Source of the DNA: Methylococcaceae bacterium
Lineage (GTDB): Bacteria > Pseudomonadota > Gammaproteobacteria > Methylococcales > Methylomonadaceae
Direction of reading: 5' to 3'
Assembly: GCA_013140705.1 (NCBI GenBank)
Contig: JABFSH010000061.1
Coordinates: 1 to 64,000, forward strand
Length of the DNA: 64,000 nucleotides
Shown: piece by piece, positions 29,951 through 40,128 of the stretch
How positions within the stretch are numbered: the stretch's first letter is position 1
Layout: each line of letters starts with the position of its first letter
Position numbers and translations under genes: made by a program
The notes under the pieces: generated by a model
Seen by the model: the letters and a program-made list of their open reading frames with translations, nothing else
Told to the model about the DNA's origin: nothing
The model's database searches: none

Positions 29951-30685
29951 CTACAAACCGTCAATATTTTCAATTCGATATCCGTTCCTGTCCCAGCGCA
30001 GTACATCTGCCGATTCATTGCTCCAGGCCGCCAGTACATGGCGCTGCGCAACCTGACCGTCAATTTCAATAGAATGAACATTGGGGCGATGCGTATGCCC
30101 GTGAATCAGGCGCAGACAATTGAACTGCTTCATCACATTGATCACGGTGTCCTGATTAACATCCATAATATCCAGGCTTTTTTTACGCTTATGAAAATAA
30201 CTGCGGAACCGATACCAGCGCGCCATCAACAAGCGTAGCAAGAGTGGCTTGGATAGGACGTACTGTCTCCACTCAGGGGTATGTGATTTGATTCGAAACG
30301 CCTGGTAGGCAACATCATCCGTACAGAGCAAATCACCGTGGGTAAGTAATGTTGAAGTACCAAACAAATCAATAACGACAAAATCATCCAGCATCTGAAC
30401 GCCGGTATCCTGGCAAAATTTTTCGCCCAGCAAAAAATCGCGATTGCCAGGCTGCAAAAAAACCTGCGTACTTGATTCAGTCAACTGCTTAAGCTGTTGT
30501 CTTATTTTGTTGTTGGGAGGAGTCGAATCATCGTCCCCTACCCAGACATCGAAAAGATCGCCCAGGATGTAAACAGCTTCAGCCTGGGCCGCTTGATGCT
30601 GCAGAAAAAATAGAAATCGCTGCGTGATTTCGGGTTTTTCCAGCGCAATATGCAAATCCGAAATAAAAAAAATACCTTGTTTCAT
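29951..30685 (-). CDS. lpxH: UDP-2,3-diacylglucosamine diphosphatase LpxH
   Basis: LpxH cleaves UDP-2,3-diacylglucosamine to lipid X in lipid A synthesis, at the inner membrane's cytoplasmic face. The 244-residue length is typical. The metallophosphatase motifs are all present: SDLHIALEKP (about 9-18), GDLFDVWVGDD (about 42-52), QPGNRDFLLG (78-87), THGDLLCTDD (near 115-124) and HGHTHRPNVH (about 195-204). The cyclophilin gene lies 45 bases upstream on the same strand, a common pairing with lpxH in gammaproteobacteria. Confidence 0.95.
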   Translation of the reverse strand: MKQGIFFISDLHIALEKPEITQRFLFFLQHQAAQAEAVYILGDLFDVWVGDDDSTPPNNKIRQQLKQLTESSTQVFLQPGNRDFLLGEKFCQDTGVQMLDDFVVIDLFGTSTLLTHGDLLCTDDVAYQAFRIKSHTPEWRQYVLSKPLLLRLLMARWYRFRSYFHKRKKSLDIMDVNQDTVINVMKQFNCLRLIHGHTHRPNVHSIEIDGQVAQRHVLAAWSNESADVLRWDRNGYRIENIDGL

Positions 30686-30730
30686 AAGGCCGGTTCAAGC
30701 CCCATGTTTTTTGAAACCTGAACCCGTTTA

Positions 30731-31312
30731 TTATTCGACAACTTCAGCCTTTTCAATCACGATATCCGTTTTAGGCACATCGTCGTGCCCACCACGTTTA
30801 CTGGTAGGCTCTTTGGCCATGGCATCTAAAACATCCATTCCCTCAACTACCTCACCAAAAACGGCATAACCCCAGCCGTTTGGCGTTGGACTGGTGTGAT
30901 TTAGAAAGGCATTGTCCTTGTAATTGATAAAGAACTGCGCAGTTGCGGAATCAGGGTCAGACGTACGCGCCATCGCGATACTGCCCCGTGTGTTCAAAAG
31001 GCCGTTATTGGCTTCATTTTTAATCGATTTATGCGTCGCTTTTTGTTGAAAACTGGTATCAAAACCGCCGCCTTGAGCCATAAAATCTTTAATGATGCGA
31101 TGAAAAATCGTACCGTTGTAGAAACCTTCCTTTACATAAGTCACAAAATTTTCAGTGGAGATGGGGGCCTTTTCATTATTCAGTTGAATAACGATTGAAC
31201 CAAGATTTGTAGTTAACTTGACTTTTGTTGATGTATTCGACATTTTATTTTCCGTTGCAAAAGAAAGAGTTGTGGTTAAAAACAGCAAGATTGAAAAAAA
31301 TAACATTCGCAT
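30731..31312 (-). CDS. Peptidyl-prolyl cis-trans isomerase, cyclophilin type (exported)
   Basis: The 193 residues carry an N-terminal signal peptide ([19 protein letters not shown]), so the enzyme is periplasmic like PpiA. The cyclophilin core has the active-site [13 protein letters not shown] (about 74-86), [18 protein letters not shown] (about 113-130) and [14 protein letters not shown] translational restart at MSNTST (residue 24) could give a cytoplasmic form. AAGGAAAAG lies upstream of the first ATG. It diverges from cysS and leads into lpxH. Confidence 0.93.
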   Translation of the reverse strand: MRMLFFSILLFLTTTLSFATENKMSNTSTKVKLTTNLGSIVIQLNNEKAPISTENFVTYVKEGFYNGTIFHRIIKDFMAQGGGFDTSFQQKATHKSIKNEANNGLLNTRGSIAMARTSDPDSATAQFFINYKDNAFLNHTSPTPNGWGYAVFGEVVEGMDVLDAMAKEPTSKRGGHDDVPKTDIVIEKAEVVE

Positions 31313-31437
31313 GGCTTTTCCTTAACGCTGAAGTAAACTTTCAATTTTAGGTGTTTTCATCTTGAAAGAGAAGTGTAAATATTGGTAAATTGGCAAGGTT
31401 TAGTTGATTGACCGCTATATTGAAAACATGCTGCGGA

Positions 31438-31463
31438 GATGAGTCGAACTATCGCGACTCATC
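31438..31463 (+). promoter_or_regulatory. Leader hairpin upstream of cysS
   Basis: GATGAGTCG (31438-31446) and CGACTCATC (31455-31463) are perfectly complementary around AACTATCG. It ends 37 bases before the cysS ATG, so it would form in the mRNA leader. There is no T run. It could be a regulatory stem or a protein-binding palindrome. Confidence 0.5.
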
Positions 31464-31500
31464 ACGCTGCCTCTACAAGCTACCCGATTTTATTAAGCTG

Positions 31501-32907
31501 ATGTTAAAAATTTATAACACATTGACCCGCAAAAAAGAGCCATTTGAACCGAGACAGACTGGCAAAGTGGGCATGTATGTCTGCGGCATGACCGTCTACG
31601 ATTACTGTCACATTGGCCATGCCCGCGTCATGGTGGTTTTCGACACCGTCGCCCGCTATTTTCGACATTCAGGCTACGCACTCACCTATGTCCGTAATAT
31701 CACTGATATTGACGATAAAATCATTCTGCGCGCTCATGAAAACAACGAAGATATTTCACAGCTCACGGCGCGTTTCATCGACGCCATGCACGAGGATGAA
31801 CAGGCCTTGTCCGTTTTGCCGCCGGATAGAGAACCCAGGGCCACGCAGTCGATTGCTGATATCATCGCCATGATTGAAGCACTGCTGGCCAAGCAACTGG
31901 CCTATGTCGGCAGCAACGGCGATGTCTTCTATTCGGTGAGTAAATTCACGCATTACGGTCAATTATCCGGCAAGAATCTGGCTGATTTACAAGCCGGTGA
32001 GCGAGTCGACATCGACCAGGCCAAACAGAACCCTTTGGATTTTGTGTTGTGGAAAATGGCCAAGTCCGGTGAACCTGCGTGGGAATCGCCGTGGGGATCC
32101 GGCCGTCCCGGCTGGCATATTGAGTGCTCAGCCATGTCCACTTGCTGTTTGGGCAATCATTTTGATATTCACGGCGGCGGCATGGATCTGCAGTTTCCTC
32201 ACCACGAAAACGAGATTGCCCAATCGGAAGGCGCAACCGGCGAAAAATTTGTCAATGTCTGGATGCATAACGGCTTCGTCCGCGTGAATGAAGAAAAAAT
32301 GTCCAAATCCTTGGGCAATTTTTTTACCGTACGCGAAGTGTTAAAAAGTTACCGTCCGGAAATCATTCGCTTTTTTATCTTGTCCAGCCATTACCGCAGC
32401 CCGTTGAATTACTCCGATGAGCAACTCAATGAAGCTGGAACAGCGTTAACACGTCTTTATACCGCTTTAAGAGGCGTAACATCTGAAGACACTGACATAG
32501 ACGCCAGCTATAAGGACCGCTTTGAACAGGCAATGGATGACGATTTCAACACACCGGTAGCACTTTCAATTCTCTTTGATTTAGCGAGAGAGCTTAACAA
32601 GGCAAAAGAAAGTGCTCAAACAAAGACCACAGCACTCGCTGGAACCTTGAAATATCTGGCAGGACTTTTAGGCATATTACAGGCGGACCCCGAACAATTC
32701 TTACAGGGGCATGGACCGGTTCTTACTGGCGATGACACATCAAGTTCTTTGACGGAGACGCAAATCACCGAGCAAATTCAGGCCCGCCTGGAGGCTAAAA
32801 AAGCCAAGAACTGGGCCTTGGCAGACCAAATCCGCGACGAACTCAAAGACCAAGGCGTGATTTTGGAGGATGCGCCCAACGGGACAACCAGCTGGCGGCG
32901 CGAATAA
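31501..32907 (+). CDS. cysS: Cysteinyl-tRNA synthetase
   Basis: CysS charges tRNA-Cys. The protein is 468 residues from the ATG at 31501 ([15 protein letters not shown]), which matches the family's N-terminus. The open frame extends upstream to 31408, but that part is not conserved and contains the leader hairpin. Class I motifs are CHIGHARV (about 36-43) and KMSKS (near 269-273), and the Zn-binding set includes a Cys before the first motif and GWHIECSAM. The C-terminal tRNA-binding domain is present. It is divergent from the cyclophilin-lpxH pair. Confidence 0.97.
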   Translation: MLKIYNTLTRKKEPFEPRQTGKVGMYVCGMTVYDYCHIGHARVMVVFDTVARYFRHSGYALTYVRNITDIDDKIILRAHENNEDISQLTARFIDAMHEDEQALSVLPPDREPRATQSIADIIAMIEALLAKQLAYVGSNGDVFYSVSKFTHYGQLSGKNLADLQAGERVDIDQAKQNPLDFVLWKMAKSGEPAWESPWGSGRPGWHIECSAMSTCCLGNHFDIHGGGMDLQFPHHENEIAQSEGATGEKFVNVWMHNGFVRVNEEKMSKSLGNFFTVREVLKSYRPEIIRFFILSSHYRSPLNYSDEQLNEAGTALTRLYTALRGVTSEDTDIDASYKDRFEQAMDDDFNTPVALSILFDLARELNKAKESAQTKTTALAGTLKYLAGLLGILQADPEQFLQGHGPVLTGDDTSSSLTETQITEQIQARLEAKKAKNWALADQIRDELKDQGVILEDAPNGTTSWRRE

Positions 32908-33891
32908 GGTTACGCAAGTTAAAAATCCACCCATCACCAATTACCGAACCCGGATACAGTTTGTAAGGAGCCCGATTCGGATTGGTCGGTTCGGGCTGTC
33001 GCTGTTGCTGCAATTGACCCAATGATGTAAATCGACCTGCAAGTCGTCCTTCGTAATCAGTAGGGCAATCTCCTGAATTTTGCGCGGCATGGCATGCCGC
33101 CGCAATGATCCCCATCCCAAATGCGTGCCAAGAGTTCATCGACACTGAAGAGCTTGGTTAAATAATTTTCCGAGCCTGCATCCAGGCTCGGATCTGATGA
33201 ATAACGTCGAGACCATCCATAAGCGGGCAAACCCACATCAAGTATGACTTAATCCTGCTTGCGCGCGCCGACTTCTACCAAGCCGCACACCCGCCTCTGC
33301 CAGAAGCAACTGAAAACTCGCGACACTCCGACTGGTGTGTAAAAATCGGCTGATTTGACTTTAGGGAACCGCTAATAATTATCCATTCATGCTTCGACAA
33401 GCTCAGCATGAACGGATAAATCGCTGATTTAAAAGACTACCGTTCGCACTCGACTGCATGGATGCAGGAGGTAGAGCAACGCATGGAGCAGTTGCCGAGA
33501 GCCTGTCGAAGTGCAATTTTTAGAGGTCCCCATAAAGCCTCCAGGTAATAGGAAAGTTAATCTACGGTGCCTGATCAAAAAATGTCGTAAATTTTATTTA
33601 ATACCCCCCTTCATTTCACTTCATCTGATATAAAACAAGAAGATAACCTTAAATTTGAATATCAATGCATTTCATCCGTATTGATGTGCTAACCGAATGA
33701 AAACAAAGCCGTTATCGAAAACTGTTTCTGACAAAACTGTGTTGGGGCGGCACTAAAGCCTTCGGATATATCTATTTTTTCGATTATCTACTCTAAAAAT
33801 ATCATTTTTAGAACAGATCAGCCTGTTTTAGTATTGTTGCCATATCTACTCAGTTAAAACTGCAACACTACTCATTTGAAGGTGTAATTTT
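32908..33891. other. Long intergenic region with dispersed repeats, before the sulfur locus
   Basis: No convincing gene is seen in about 980 bp. Hairpin TCCGAGCCTG, CATC, CAGGCTCGGA (33169-33192) is perfect over 10 bp. GCTTCGACAAGCTCAGCATGAACGG (from about 33393) and, inverted, GCCTGTCGAAG (near 33501) are parts of a repeat family common in proteobacterial intergenic DNA. A 29-bp copy of the cysW-cysA repeat lies at 33451-33479. The last 200 bp are AT-rich and probably hold the promoter of the YezD gene. Confidence 0.5.
33451..33479 (+). repeat. 29-bp dispersed repeat, copy 1
   Basis: These 29 bases (CGACTGCATGGATGCAGGAG and the next nine) recur exactly at 38836-38864. In both places TTGCCGAG follows further on. 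The segment contains the self-complementary CTGCATGGATGCAG. Confidence 0.85.
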
Positions 33892-34077
33892 ATGGCTCTG
33901 GAATCCGGCAAGTACGGTCAGGAACAACAGCTAGAACATATTGCAAAACAGATAGCTGCGGCCTTACAAGGTATTCGTTTTGGATCGGTGGAAATTACCA
34001 TTCACGATAGCAAAGTGGTACAGGTCGAACGAAAGGAGAAGTTGCGTTTTGACAACAAATCAACAAGTCAAATTTAA
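33892..34077 (+). CDS. YezD family protein (DUF2292)
   Basis: This 61-residue protein has the family core ALQGIRFGSVEITIHDSKVVQVERKEKLRF (about 23-52), which holds the whole DUF2292 domain. AAGGTG lies just upstream of the ATG. YezD proteins are small, of unknown function, and are often encoded with sulfate or sulfonate uptake and cysteine genes. Its place at the head of the porin-sulfate transporter group fits that pattern. It may bind nucleic acid or a regulator, but there is no evidence here. Confidence 0.85.
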   Translation: MALESGKYGQEQQLEHIAKQIAAALQGIRFGSVEITIHDSKVVQVERKEKLRFDNKSTSQI

Positions 34078-34193
34078 TACTACAAAAATTTTTCCGTAAC
34101 AACGGTGAATGAAGCTTTTTATACATACAAGAATCTGACCGGACTACCGGAAGCCATTGTAATTAACAACGATTCAATTCCAGAGGTTATCCG

Positions 34194-35717
34194 ATGAACC
34201 ATGATTTAAATAAATTTAATTCAGCAATGACACTGCTCAGTTTGCTGCTGGCAGGATCCGGACAGGTATTTGCTGAAGATTACTATGTAAAAACCAAAGG
34301 CTATCGTGTTGAACCTGAGCCCGATCCACCAAGTTACGTACGCAATCTAAGTAAAACCCAGTTTGAGCAATTCCGCGATGTGGAATGGCTGGATGTGGGT
34401 CTGGATTTTAGAACCCGCTATGAATATCGGGAAAACGATTTGCGACGCAGAAATAACCCCACAACCGGCGCTACGTTAAATACCTATCGCAATGATCCCG
34501 ACGATTTATGGTTGCTTCGGACCCGGGCCTATGTCGGGATACATGACATCCTGGATCCTCTCCGGTTTGCGGTCGAATTTGAAGATGCGCGCAGTTACAA
34601 CGGCTTGTATGAAAGAACCGATTCCGACATCAACGAATTTGAATTGATTCAGGGCTATGCCGAACTTTATTTCAACCATCTGCTGGGCCATAATCGCCCG
34701 TTAAGTATCCGCGCTGGCCGCATGCATATGGAATTGCTGGACCGGCGCTTGATCGGAAATAACCAGTTCCGGAACACAACCAACAACTTCGAGGGCTTTC
34801 GTGTCCGTTTCGGTAAAAAACAAAACGACTGGGATCTGGATACCTTCGCATTGCAGCCTGTGGAACGCCTTAAATATGATTTCGACCGGCCCGACGAAGA
34901 TACCTGGATTTATGGCGCCGTGCTCAGCCTGAAAAGATGGTCGGAATTTATCACCATCCAGCCCTACTTCCTGGGCCGCAAGCAAAATGGTGATTTAACC
35001 AATCCGGTTAACGCCAATCGCAAGCCTGACATGGACATCTATGCGCCGGGTTTGCGGGTTTATGGTGTGATTCCCAGCAGCAGCTTCGATTTCGATGCTG
35101 ACATTAACAAACAGTTTGGCCGGTTTGGTTCTCTCAATACCGCACGTACAGCCCAGTCCCTGCGCCAGCAAGATGCTCTGGCTTACTCGCTGGAACTGGG
35201 GTACACCTTCGACCATGACTGGAAGCCTCGAGCCAGCTTGTATTACGGCTTCGGTACCGGCGACAAAAGCAATGGAGATAATATTAACCAGCGTTTTGAT
35301 GCTTTTTATGGCTTTAACCAGCCGTGGTCCCGCAATGATTATTTCTCCTGGGATAATGTCCACGCACCCAAGGCCCGCCTGGAATTTACTCCATACAAAG
35401 ATGTGCGCATTGATACCGGCTACAACGCCTACTGGCTGGAAAGCGAAACTGACGCCTGGAACCGAGCCAACCTGCGGGATACGACAGGCCAAAGCGGCAG
35501 CTTCCTGGGGCATGAGTTCGACATACGCATGCGTCACAAAGTCAACCCTTATGTGGACTGGAGCTTGAGTTATGCCCGCTTCGAACCGGGTGACTTTACC
35601 AGATCATTCGATAGGGGCACCACGGCCAACGGGCCCTTTACCTCGGAGGCCAGCAACTTCTTTTACTTCGAAGTCTCACTGAATGCCTTTGGAGATGGTA
35701 AACCCAAATATAAGTAA
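34194..35717 (+). CDS. Outer-membrane porin of the alginate-export family, sulfur-locus associated
   Basis: The 507 residues begin with a signal peptide (LLSLLLAGSGQVFAED). The mature part is a long beta-barrel of the AlgE/alginate_exp type (strands such as LDVGLDFRTRYEYREND and IDTGYNAYWLESETD), ending with aromatic FYFEVSLNAF. Members of this family serve as substrate-specific outer-membrane channels. In this place, between yezD and the sulfate-binding protein, the likely cargo is sulfate or another sulfur anion; alginate export is not suggested by any neighbour. GAGG lies before the ATG. Two hairpins follow the stop. Confidence 0.75.
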   Translation: MNHDLNKFNSAMTLLSLLLAGSGQVFAEDYYVKTKGYRVEPEPDPPSYVRNLSKTQFEQFRDVEWLDVGLDFRTRYEYRENDLRRRNNPTTGATLNTYRNDPDDLWLLRTRAYVGIHDILDPLRFAVEFEDARSYNGLYERTDSDINEFELIQGYAELYFNHLLGHNRPLSIRAGRMHMELLDRRLIGNNQFRNTTNNFEGFRVRFGKKQNDWDLDTFALQPVERLKYDFDRPDEDTWIYGAVLSLKRWSEFITIQPYFLGRKQNGDLTNPVNANRKPDMDIYAPGLRVYGVIPSSSFDFDADINKQFGRFGSLNTARTAQSLRQQDALAYSLELGYTFDHDWKPRASLYYGFGTGDKSNGDNINQRFDAFYGFNQPWSRNDYFSWDNVHAPKARLEFTPYKDVRIDTGYNAYWLESETDAWNRANLRDTTGQSGSFLGHEFDIRMRHKVNPYVDWSLSYARFEPGDFTRSFDRGTTANGPFTSEASNFFYFEVSLNAFGDGKPKYK

Positions 35718-35744
35718 TCTACTGATTCTTCTAAATCGCAAGCT

Positions 35745-35819
35745 CCTTTCCCAAGATGATCGGGAAAGGATCTGCAGGATCATTCATGTTGAACCACTGA
35801 CAGATTATTCAACATGAAT
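35745..35819 (+). terminator. Two stem-loops after the porin gene
   Basis: CCTTTCCC / GGGAAAGG (35745-35752, 35762-35769) is followed by a perfect 12-bp inverted repeat ATTCATGTTGAA / TTCAACATGAAT (35782-35793, 35808-35819). Neither has a T run, so they may be an mRNA-end structure or an operator of the sulfate transporter genes rather than a simple terminator. Confidence 0.5.
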
Positions 35820-35995
35820 CTCAGTTGAAAACTGCTTATATCTGATAATTAGATGATTGTATCTAAATATATCAATATTATCCAACAACCAATTTGGTTA
35901 TCATTTTAATCGCAACAAAGCGCATGTTATATCGCAAATATAAATATAACCACCATGCGACGAATCAAACAAAACAGCTTCCTTGAGGAGAAGAC

Positions 35996-37000
35996 ATGAA
36001 ATTGACCCGATCACTCCAATATCTTTATCTAGTGCTTACCCTGCTTTTCAGTAGTACAACATTGGCCGATAGAACTCTGCTGAACGTTTCATATGACCCC
36101 ACCCGCGAACTCTATCAAGAGTTTAATCAGGAATTTATCAAATACTGGAAAGATAAAACCAAAGAAGAGGTTGAAATTCAGCAATCGCATGGCGGCGCGG
36201 GTAAACAGACGAGAGCCGTCATCGACGGATTGGAAGCCGATGTCCTGACTTTGGCGCTGTCATACGACATCGATCAGATTTCTGAACGGGCTAGATTGTT
36301 GCCTAAAGATTGGCAAAGTCGTTTACCCAATAAAAGTTTACCCTACACATCCACCATTGTACTTCTAGTGCGTCAAGGCAACCCGAAAGGCATCAAGGAC
36401 TGGGACGATCTGGCCAAAGCAGGCACGTCAGTGATTACCCCAAACCCTAAAACGTCGGGTGGCGCACGCTACAATTATTTAGCCGCTTGGGCATTTGCAG
36501 AAAAAAAATACGGGAGCAAAGAAGCTGCCAAGGATTTTGTGAAAAAATTGTACAAGAATGTCCCGGTACTGGATTCCGGTGCACGGGGTTCAACGACTAC
36601 TTTTATACAGCGCGGCATCGGCGATGTACTCATCACCTGGGAAAATGAAGCGTTTTTGGCACTCAAAGAAGAAGGCGCCGGTAAATTTGAGATTATCGTG
36701 CCGCCAACCAGCATTTTGGCGGAAACACCCGTGACTGTGGTCGATAAAATCGTCAAAAAGAACGGCACGCAGGATTTGGCCGAAGCCTACCTTCAATATC
36801 TCTATTCACCGGTTGGACAAAAACTTGCTGCCAAACACTTTTACCGCCCGTACCAACCGGAACATGCTAACCCCGAAGATTTAAAGCGCTTTCCAAAACT
36901 GGAGCTTTTCACTGTCGATAAGCAATTCGGCGGATGGCACAAGGCGCAAAAAGAACACTTTGATGATGGCGGCACCTTCGATCAAATCTATGCGCCTTAA
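35996..37000 (+). CDS. sbp: Sulfate ABC transporter, periplasmic sulfate-binding protein
   Basis: The 334 residues start with a signal peptide ([17 protein letters not shown]). The family blocks follow: [16 protein letters not shown] (about 29-44), [21 protein letters not shown] (about 63-83), [16 protein letters not shown] (near 150-165) and a [19 protein letters not shown] block (about 192-210). It captures sulfate, and perhaps thiosulfate, for CysTWA. GAGGAG lies 7 bases before the ATG. It is the first gene of the transporter run. Confidence 0.95.
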   Translation: MKLTRSLQYLYLVLTLLFSSTTLADRTLLNVSYDPTRELYQEFNQEFIKYWKDKTKEEVEIQQSHGGAGKQTRAVIDGLEADVLTLALSYDIDQISERARLLPKDWQSRLPNKSLPYTSTIVLLVRQGNPKGIKDWDDLAKAGTSVITPNPKTSGGARYNYLAAWAFAEKKYGSKEAAKDFVKKLYKNVPVLDSGARGSTTTFIQRGIGDVLITWENEAFLALKEEGAGKFEIIVPPTSILAETPVTVVDKIVKKNGTQDLAEAYLQYLYSPVGQKLAAKHFYRPYQPEHANPEDLKRFPKLELFTVDKQFGGWHKAQKEHFDDGGTFDQIYAP

Positions 37001-37101
37001 ATAGAACCCGTACGCCTGACGCAACACGAAGGATTCTTTTAATACCGGGTTGTTGGTACTTCTAAAACTTTTGCACAACCCGGTCAACCAAAAATACTGA
37101 C

Positions 37102-37929
37102 ATGCCACAAAGTAACATCATGCCGGGATTTCGCCCGGCCATCGGCCTTACCCTGGTATATCTGGCGCTGATAGTGCTTATACCGCTAAGCGCGATGCTG
37201 CTGAAAGCCTTGCAGCTCAGCTTCGACGAGTATTTGGCCATAATGACTAACCAGCGAGTGCTGGCTTCGTTCCGCGTGAGCTTTGGATCAGCCCTTATTG
37301 CCGCTGCCTTTGCTGTCGTGTTCGGCTTTATCATCGCCTGGACGCTGGTACGCTATTCGTTCCCCGGCAAACGCCTATTCGACTCCCTGATCGATCTGCC
37401 GTTCGCCCTGCCAACCGCCGTAGCCGGTATTGTATTGGCAACGATTTACGAGCCTCACGGCTGGATAGGCAAACTGGTATTTGACAGCATGAGCATACAA
37501 ATAGCCTACAAGCCATTAGGCATTGTTTTCGCTTTGATTTTTATCGGCTTGCCGTTTGTCGTGCGCACAATCGAACCGGTGCTGCAGGAATTGGACACCG
37601 CGATGGAAGAAGCTGCCGCCAGTCTCGGCGCCACCCGTTTGCAGACATTTTTCAAAGTTATTTTACCCAATATTTTGCCTGCCACCATTACCGGATTTGC
37701 ACTCGCTTTTGCCCGGGGCGTTGGTGAGTACGGTTCCGTGATTTTTATTGCCGGCAATATGCCTTACATCTCGGAAGTCTTGCCGCTTTTGATTATCACC
37801 AAACTGGAACAATATGAATACGCCGGAGCAACCGCTATAGGTATGACCATGCTGATCCTGTCGTTTCTGTTACTGCTGTTGATAAACGGCTTGCAATGGT
37901 GGGTGCGCCGCCGTTCCGGACAATTGTGA
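37102..37929 (+). CDS. cysT: Sulfate ABC transporter permease CysT (CysU)
   Basis: This 275-residue inner-membrane permease has six predicted membrane segments. The EAA loop that contacts CysA reads [21 protein letters not shown] (about 171-191). [17 protein letters not shown] (about 96-112) is typical of the CysT/ModB group. The N-terminus starts at the ATG at 37102. The next gene, cysW, begins 7 bases after the stop. Confidence 0.95.
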   Translation: MPQSNIMPGFRPAIGLTLVYLALIVLIPLSAMLLKALQLSFDEYLAIMTNQRVLASFRVSFGSALIAAAFAVVFGFIIAWTLVRYSFPGKRLFDSLIDLPFALPTAVAGIVLATIYEPHGWIGKLVFDSMSIQIAYKPLGIVFALIFIGLPFVVRTIEPVLQELDTAMEEAAASLGATRLQTFFKVILPNILPATITGFALAFARGVGEYGSVIFIAGNMPYISEVLPLLIITKLEQYEYAGATAIGMTMLILSFLLLLLINGLQWWVRRRSGQL

Positions 37930-37936
37930 GAGGTTC

Positions 37937-38821
37937 ATGATGAATTCGATTTCCGCCAGGCCTTATATTACGCCCAAAATGCTCACACTGTCAGACCCCG
38001 ACTGGGTGCGTTATGCCTTGATCGGACTCACACTCAGCATCATTGGATTATTTCTGGTTTTGCCTCTGGCGACCGTGCTGCTTGAAGCATTTGCCAAGGG
38101 TTGGTCTACTTATAAAGCCAGCCTGACTCATTCCGATGCATTGTCGGCTATGCGTCTGACACTACTGGTTGCACTGGTCACAGTGCCTCTGACAACTGTG
38201 TTTGGAATTTCTGCAGCATGGGCGATTGCCCGATTTAATTTTCGCGGAAAAAATCTGTTGATTACCTTGATCGATTTGCCGTTTTCGGTATCGCCGGTGA
38301 TTGCAGGGCTTATTTATGTATTGATCTTTGGTGCCCAGGGATGGCTGGGGCCCTGGCTTTCCGAACATGATATTAAAATTGTCTTTGCTGTGCCCGGCAT
38401 CATACTGGCGACGTTGTTTGTCACGTTCCCCTTTGTAGCCCGCGAACTGATTCCCCTCATGCAGGAGATGGGACATGAAGAAGAGGAAGCCGCCTTATCC
38501 TTGGGTGCCAGCGGATGGAAAACCTTTTTTCGGATTACGCTGCCCAACATTAAGTGGGGGTTGTTGAACGGCGTGTTGTTATGCAATGCCCGCGCGATGG
38601 GGGAATTTGGTGCCGTCTCGGTGGTTTCAGGCCATATCCGGGGCCTGACCAATACTTTACCGTTACATGTCGAGGTCAGTTATAACGAGTATGACTTTGT
38701 CGGGGCGTTCGCCAGTGCGTCAATTCTGGCTGCCCTGGCTGTAGTGACATTAGTGGTGAAAACATTCCTGGAATGGAAACTTAAGCAGGATTTGAAAGCG
38801 GGATCCACAAGGAGGTGGTGA
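37937..38821 (+). CDS. cysW: Sulfate ABC transporter permease CysW
   Basis: This 294-residue permease is the partner of CysT. Six membrane segments surround [20 protein letters not shown] (about 113-132). The EAA loop is [19 protein letters not shown] (about 179-197). GAGG lies before the ATG; a second ATG directly follows the first. After the stop the operon is interrupted by a palindromic repeat of about 120 bp before cysA. Confidence 0.95.
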   Translation: MMNSISARPYITPKMLTLSDPDWVRYALIGLTLSIIGLFLVLPLATVLLEAFAKGWSTYKASLTHSDALSAMRLTLLVALVTVPLTTVFGISAAWAIARFNFRGKNLLITLIDLPFSVSPVIAGLIYVLIFGAQGWLGPWLSEHDIKIVFAVPGIILATLFVTFPFVARELIPLMQEMGHEEEEAALSLGASGWKTFFRITLPNIKWGLLNGVLLCNARAMGEFGAVSVVSGHIRGLTNTLPLHVEVSYNEYDFVGAFASASILAALAVVTLVVKTFLEWKLKQDLKAGSTRRW

Positions 38822-38823
38822 AT

Positions 38824-38945
38824 GCAGATATTGCACGACTGCATGGATGCAGGAGGTAGAGCAATGCAGGACGACAAACTGCTCCTGCGTTTGCTGCATT
38901 TAGTACATCCTGTACTTCAGCAATTGCCGAGGAGCAAATATCTGC
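38824..38945 (+). repeat. Palindromic repeat element between cysW and cysA
   Basis: The element is bounded by GCAGATATTGC (38824-38834) and GCAAATATCTGC (38934-38945), which are near-perfect inverted ends. It contains the exact 29-bp copy (38836-38864) seen at 33451-33479, and GCTCCTGC...CTGCATTT...CATCC sequence like the IS66 insertion at 549-597. It begins three bases after the cysW stop and may alter mRNA stability between the permease and ATPase genes. Confidence 0.75.
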
Positions 38946-38999
38946 CCAAACGATTAGAGGAATAATCGTTTCAATCCAAAAATTTATAGGACCGATAAC

Positions 39000-40043
39000 A
39001 TGAGCATCAATTTAAACAATATTTGCAAACAATTTGGTGCATTTACCGCACTGGACAATATCAATCTCGACATCCCTGAAGGTGAGTTAGTCGCATTACT
39101 GGGACCTTCCGGTTGTGGTAAAACCACGTTATTGCGCATAATTGCGGGACTTGAACAGGCCGATACAGGCGATGTGTTTCTAAAAGGTGATAATGTGACG
39201 GATAAGCCCGTAAAAAGCCGCCAAATTGGTTTTGTGTTTCAACACTATGCGCTATTTCGCCATATGACGGTATTCGAAAACGTCGCCTTTGGCTTGAGAG
39301 TCAAACCTCGGCGCAGTCGGCCCAATAACGAGTTTATAACAAAAAAAGTCCATGCGCTGCTGGAACTCGTGCAACTGGACTGGCTCAATGACCGTTATCC
39401 CGATCAACTGTCGGGAGGCCAACGGCAACGCATCGCCTTAGCGCGTGCGCTGGCTGTCGAGCCTTCGGTATTATTGCTGGACGAACCCTTTGGTGCACTT
39501 GACGCCAGTGTGCGCAAAGATCTTAGAATGTGGCTACGAAATCTTCATCACGATCTGAACGTCACCAGTATTTTCGTGACTCACGACCAGGAAGAAGCCA
39601 TGGAGGTCGCCAGTCAGGTTGTCGTGCTGAATCACGGCCGCATTGAACAACAAGGCTCCCCGAGCGAGATTTACGATTATCCTGCCAATGCCTTCGTTTC
39701 ACGTTTTATTGGCCAAACCAATGTTTTTGATTTGGCCGAACATGATAGTGACTGGTTACAAACTGCAGGACTGTTGACGCCGAATCAAGCAGGCAAGATT
39801 GCCCACGTGCGTCCTCATGACATCGTCATACAAAAATCAACAACTGAAAATACAGCACCGGCTACTGTAAAAGACTGGCAACATTTGGGCGCATTGATTC
39901 GTCTGGAATTAGTGAAAAATGGAAATAATGAGTCTTCCGCTCCCGTCTATGCGGAAATGCCAAACGATCAGTTCAAGGAACTGGAGTTAAATCGCGGCGA
40001 CAAGGTTGATCTTAAAATTCGCCAGGCGCACTGGTTTCATTAA
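39000..40043 (+). CDS. cysA: Sulfate ABC transporter ATP-binding protein CysA
   Basis: The 347 residues form an ABC ATPase: Walker [10 protein letters not shown] (about 34-42), Q-loop FVFQHYALF, signature [15 protein letters not shown] (near 138-152), Walker [13 protein letters not shown] (about 157-168) and the H-loop THDQEEA. The C-terminal 110 residues form the regulatory TOBE-like domain usual in CysA. It energises CysTW import of sulfate. It lies 178 bases after cysW, beyond the repeat element. Confidence 0.96.
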   Translation: MSINLNNICKQFGAFTALDNINLDIPEGELVALLGPSGCGKTTLLRIIAGLEQADTGDVFLKGDNVTDKPVKSRQIGFVFQHYALFRHMTVFENVAFGLRVKPRRSRPNNEFITKKVHALLELVQLDWLNDRYPDQLSGGQRQRIALARALAVEPSVLLLDEPFGALDASVRKDLRMWLRNLHHDLNVTSIFVTHDQEEAMEVASQVVVLNHGRIEQQGSPSEIYDYPANAFVSRFIGQTNVFDLAEHDSDWLQTAGLLTPNQAGKIAHVRPHDIVIQKSTTENTAPATVKDWQHLGALIRLELVKNGNNESSAPVYAEMPNDQFKELELNRGDKVDLKIRQAHWFH

Positions 40044-40128
40044 TCGTCGTTTAGCAGCAGTCACTAGATCGTCTGCGTAGTCGGCTTGTACCAATTTAGG
40101 AAAATTAAGATAAGGAATCTCCCAGACT

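Noticed and set aside
32843-33145. A 100-residue minus-strand frame after cysS
   Set aside because: It overlaps the cysS 3' end, lacks a ribosome-binding site and resembles no known protein.
34194-35717. A role of the porin in alginate export
   Set aside because: No alginate synthesis gene is nearby; the neighbours are all sulfur genes, so only the fold family was kept.
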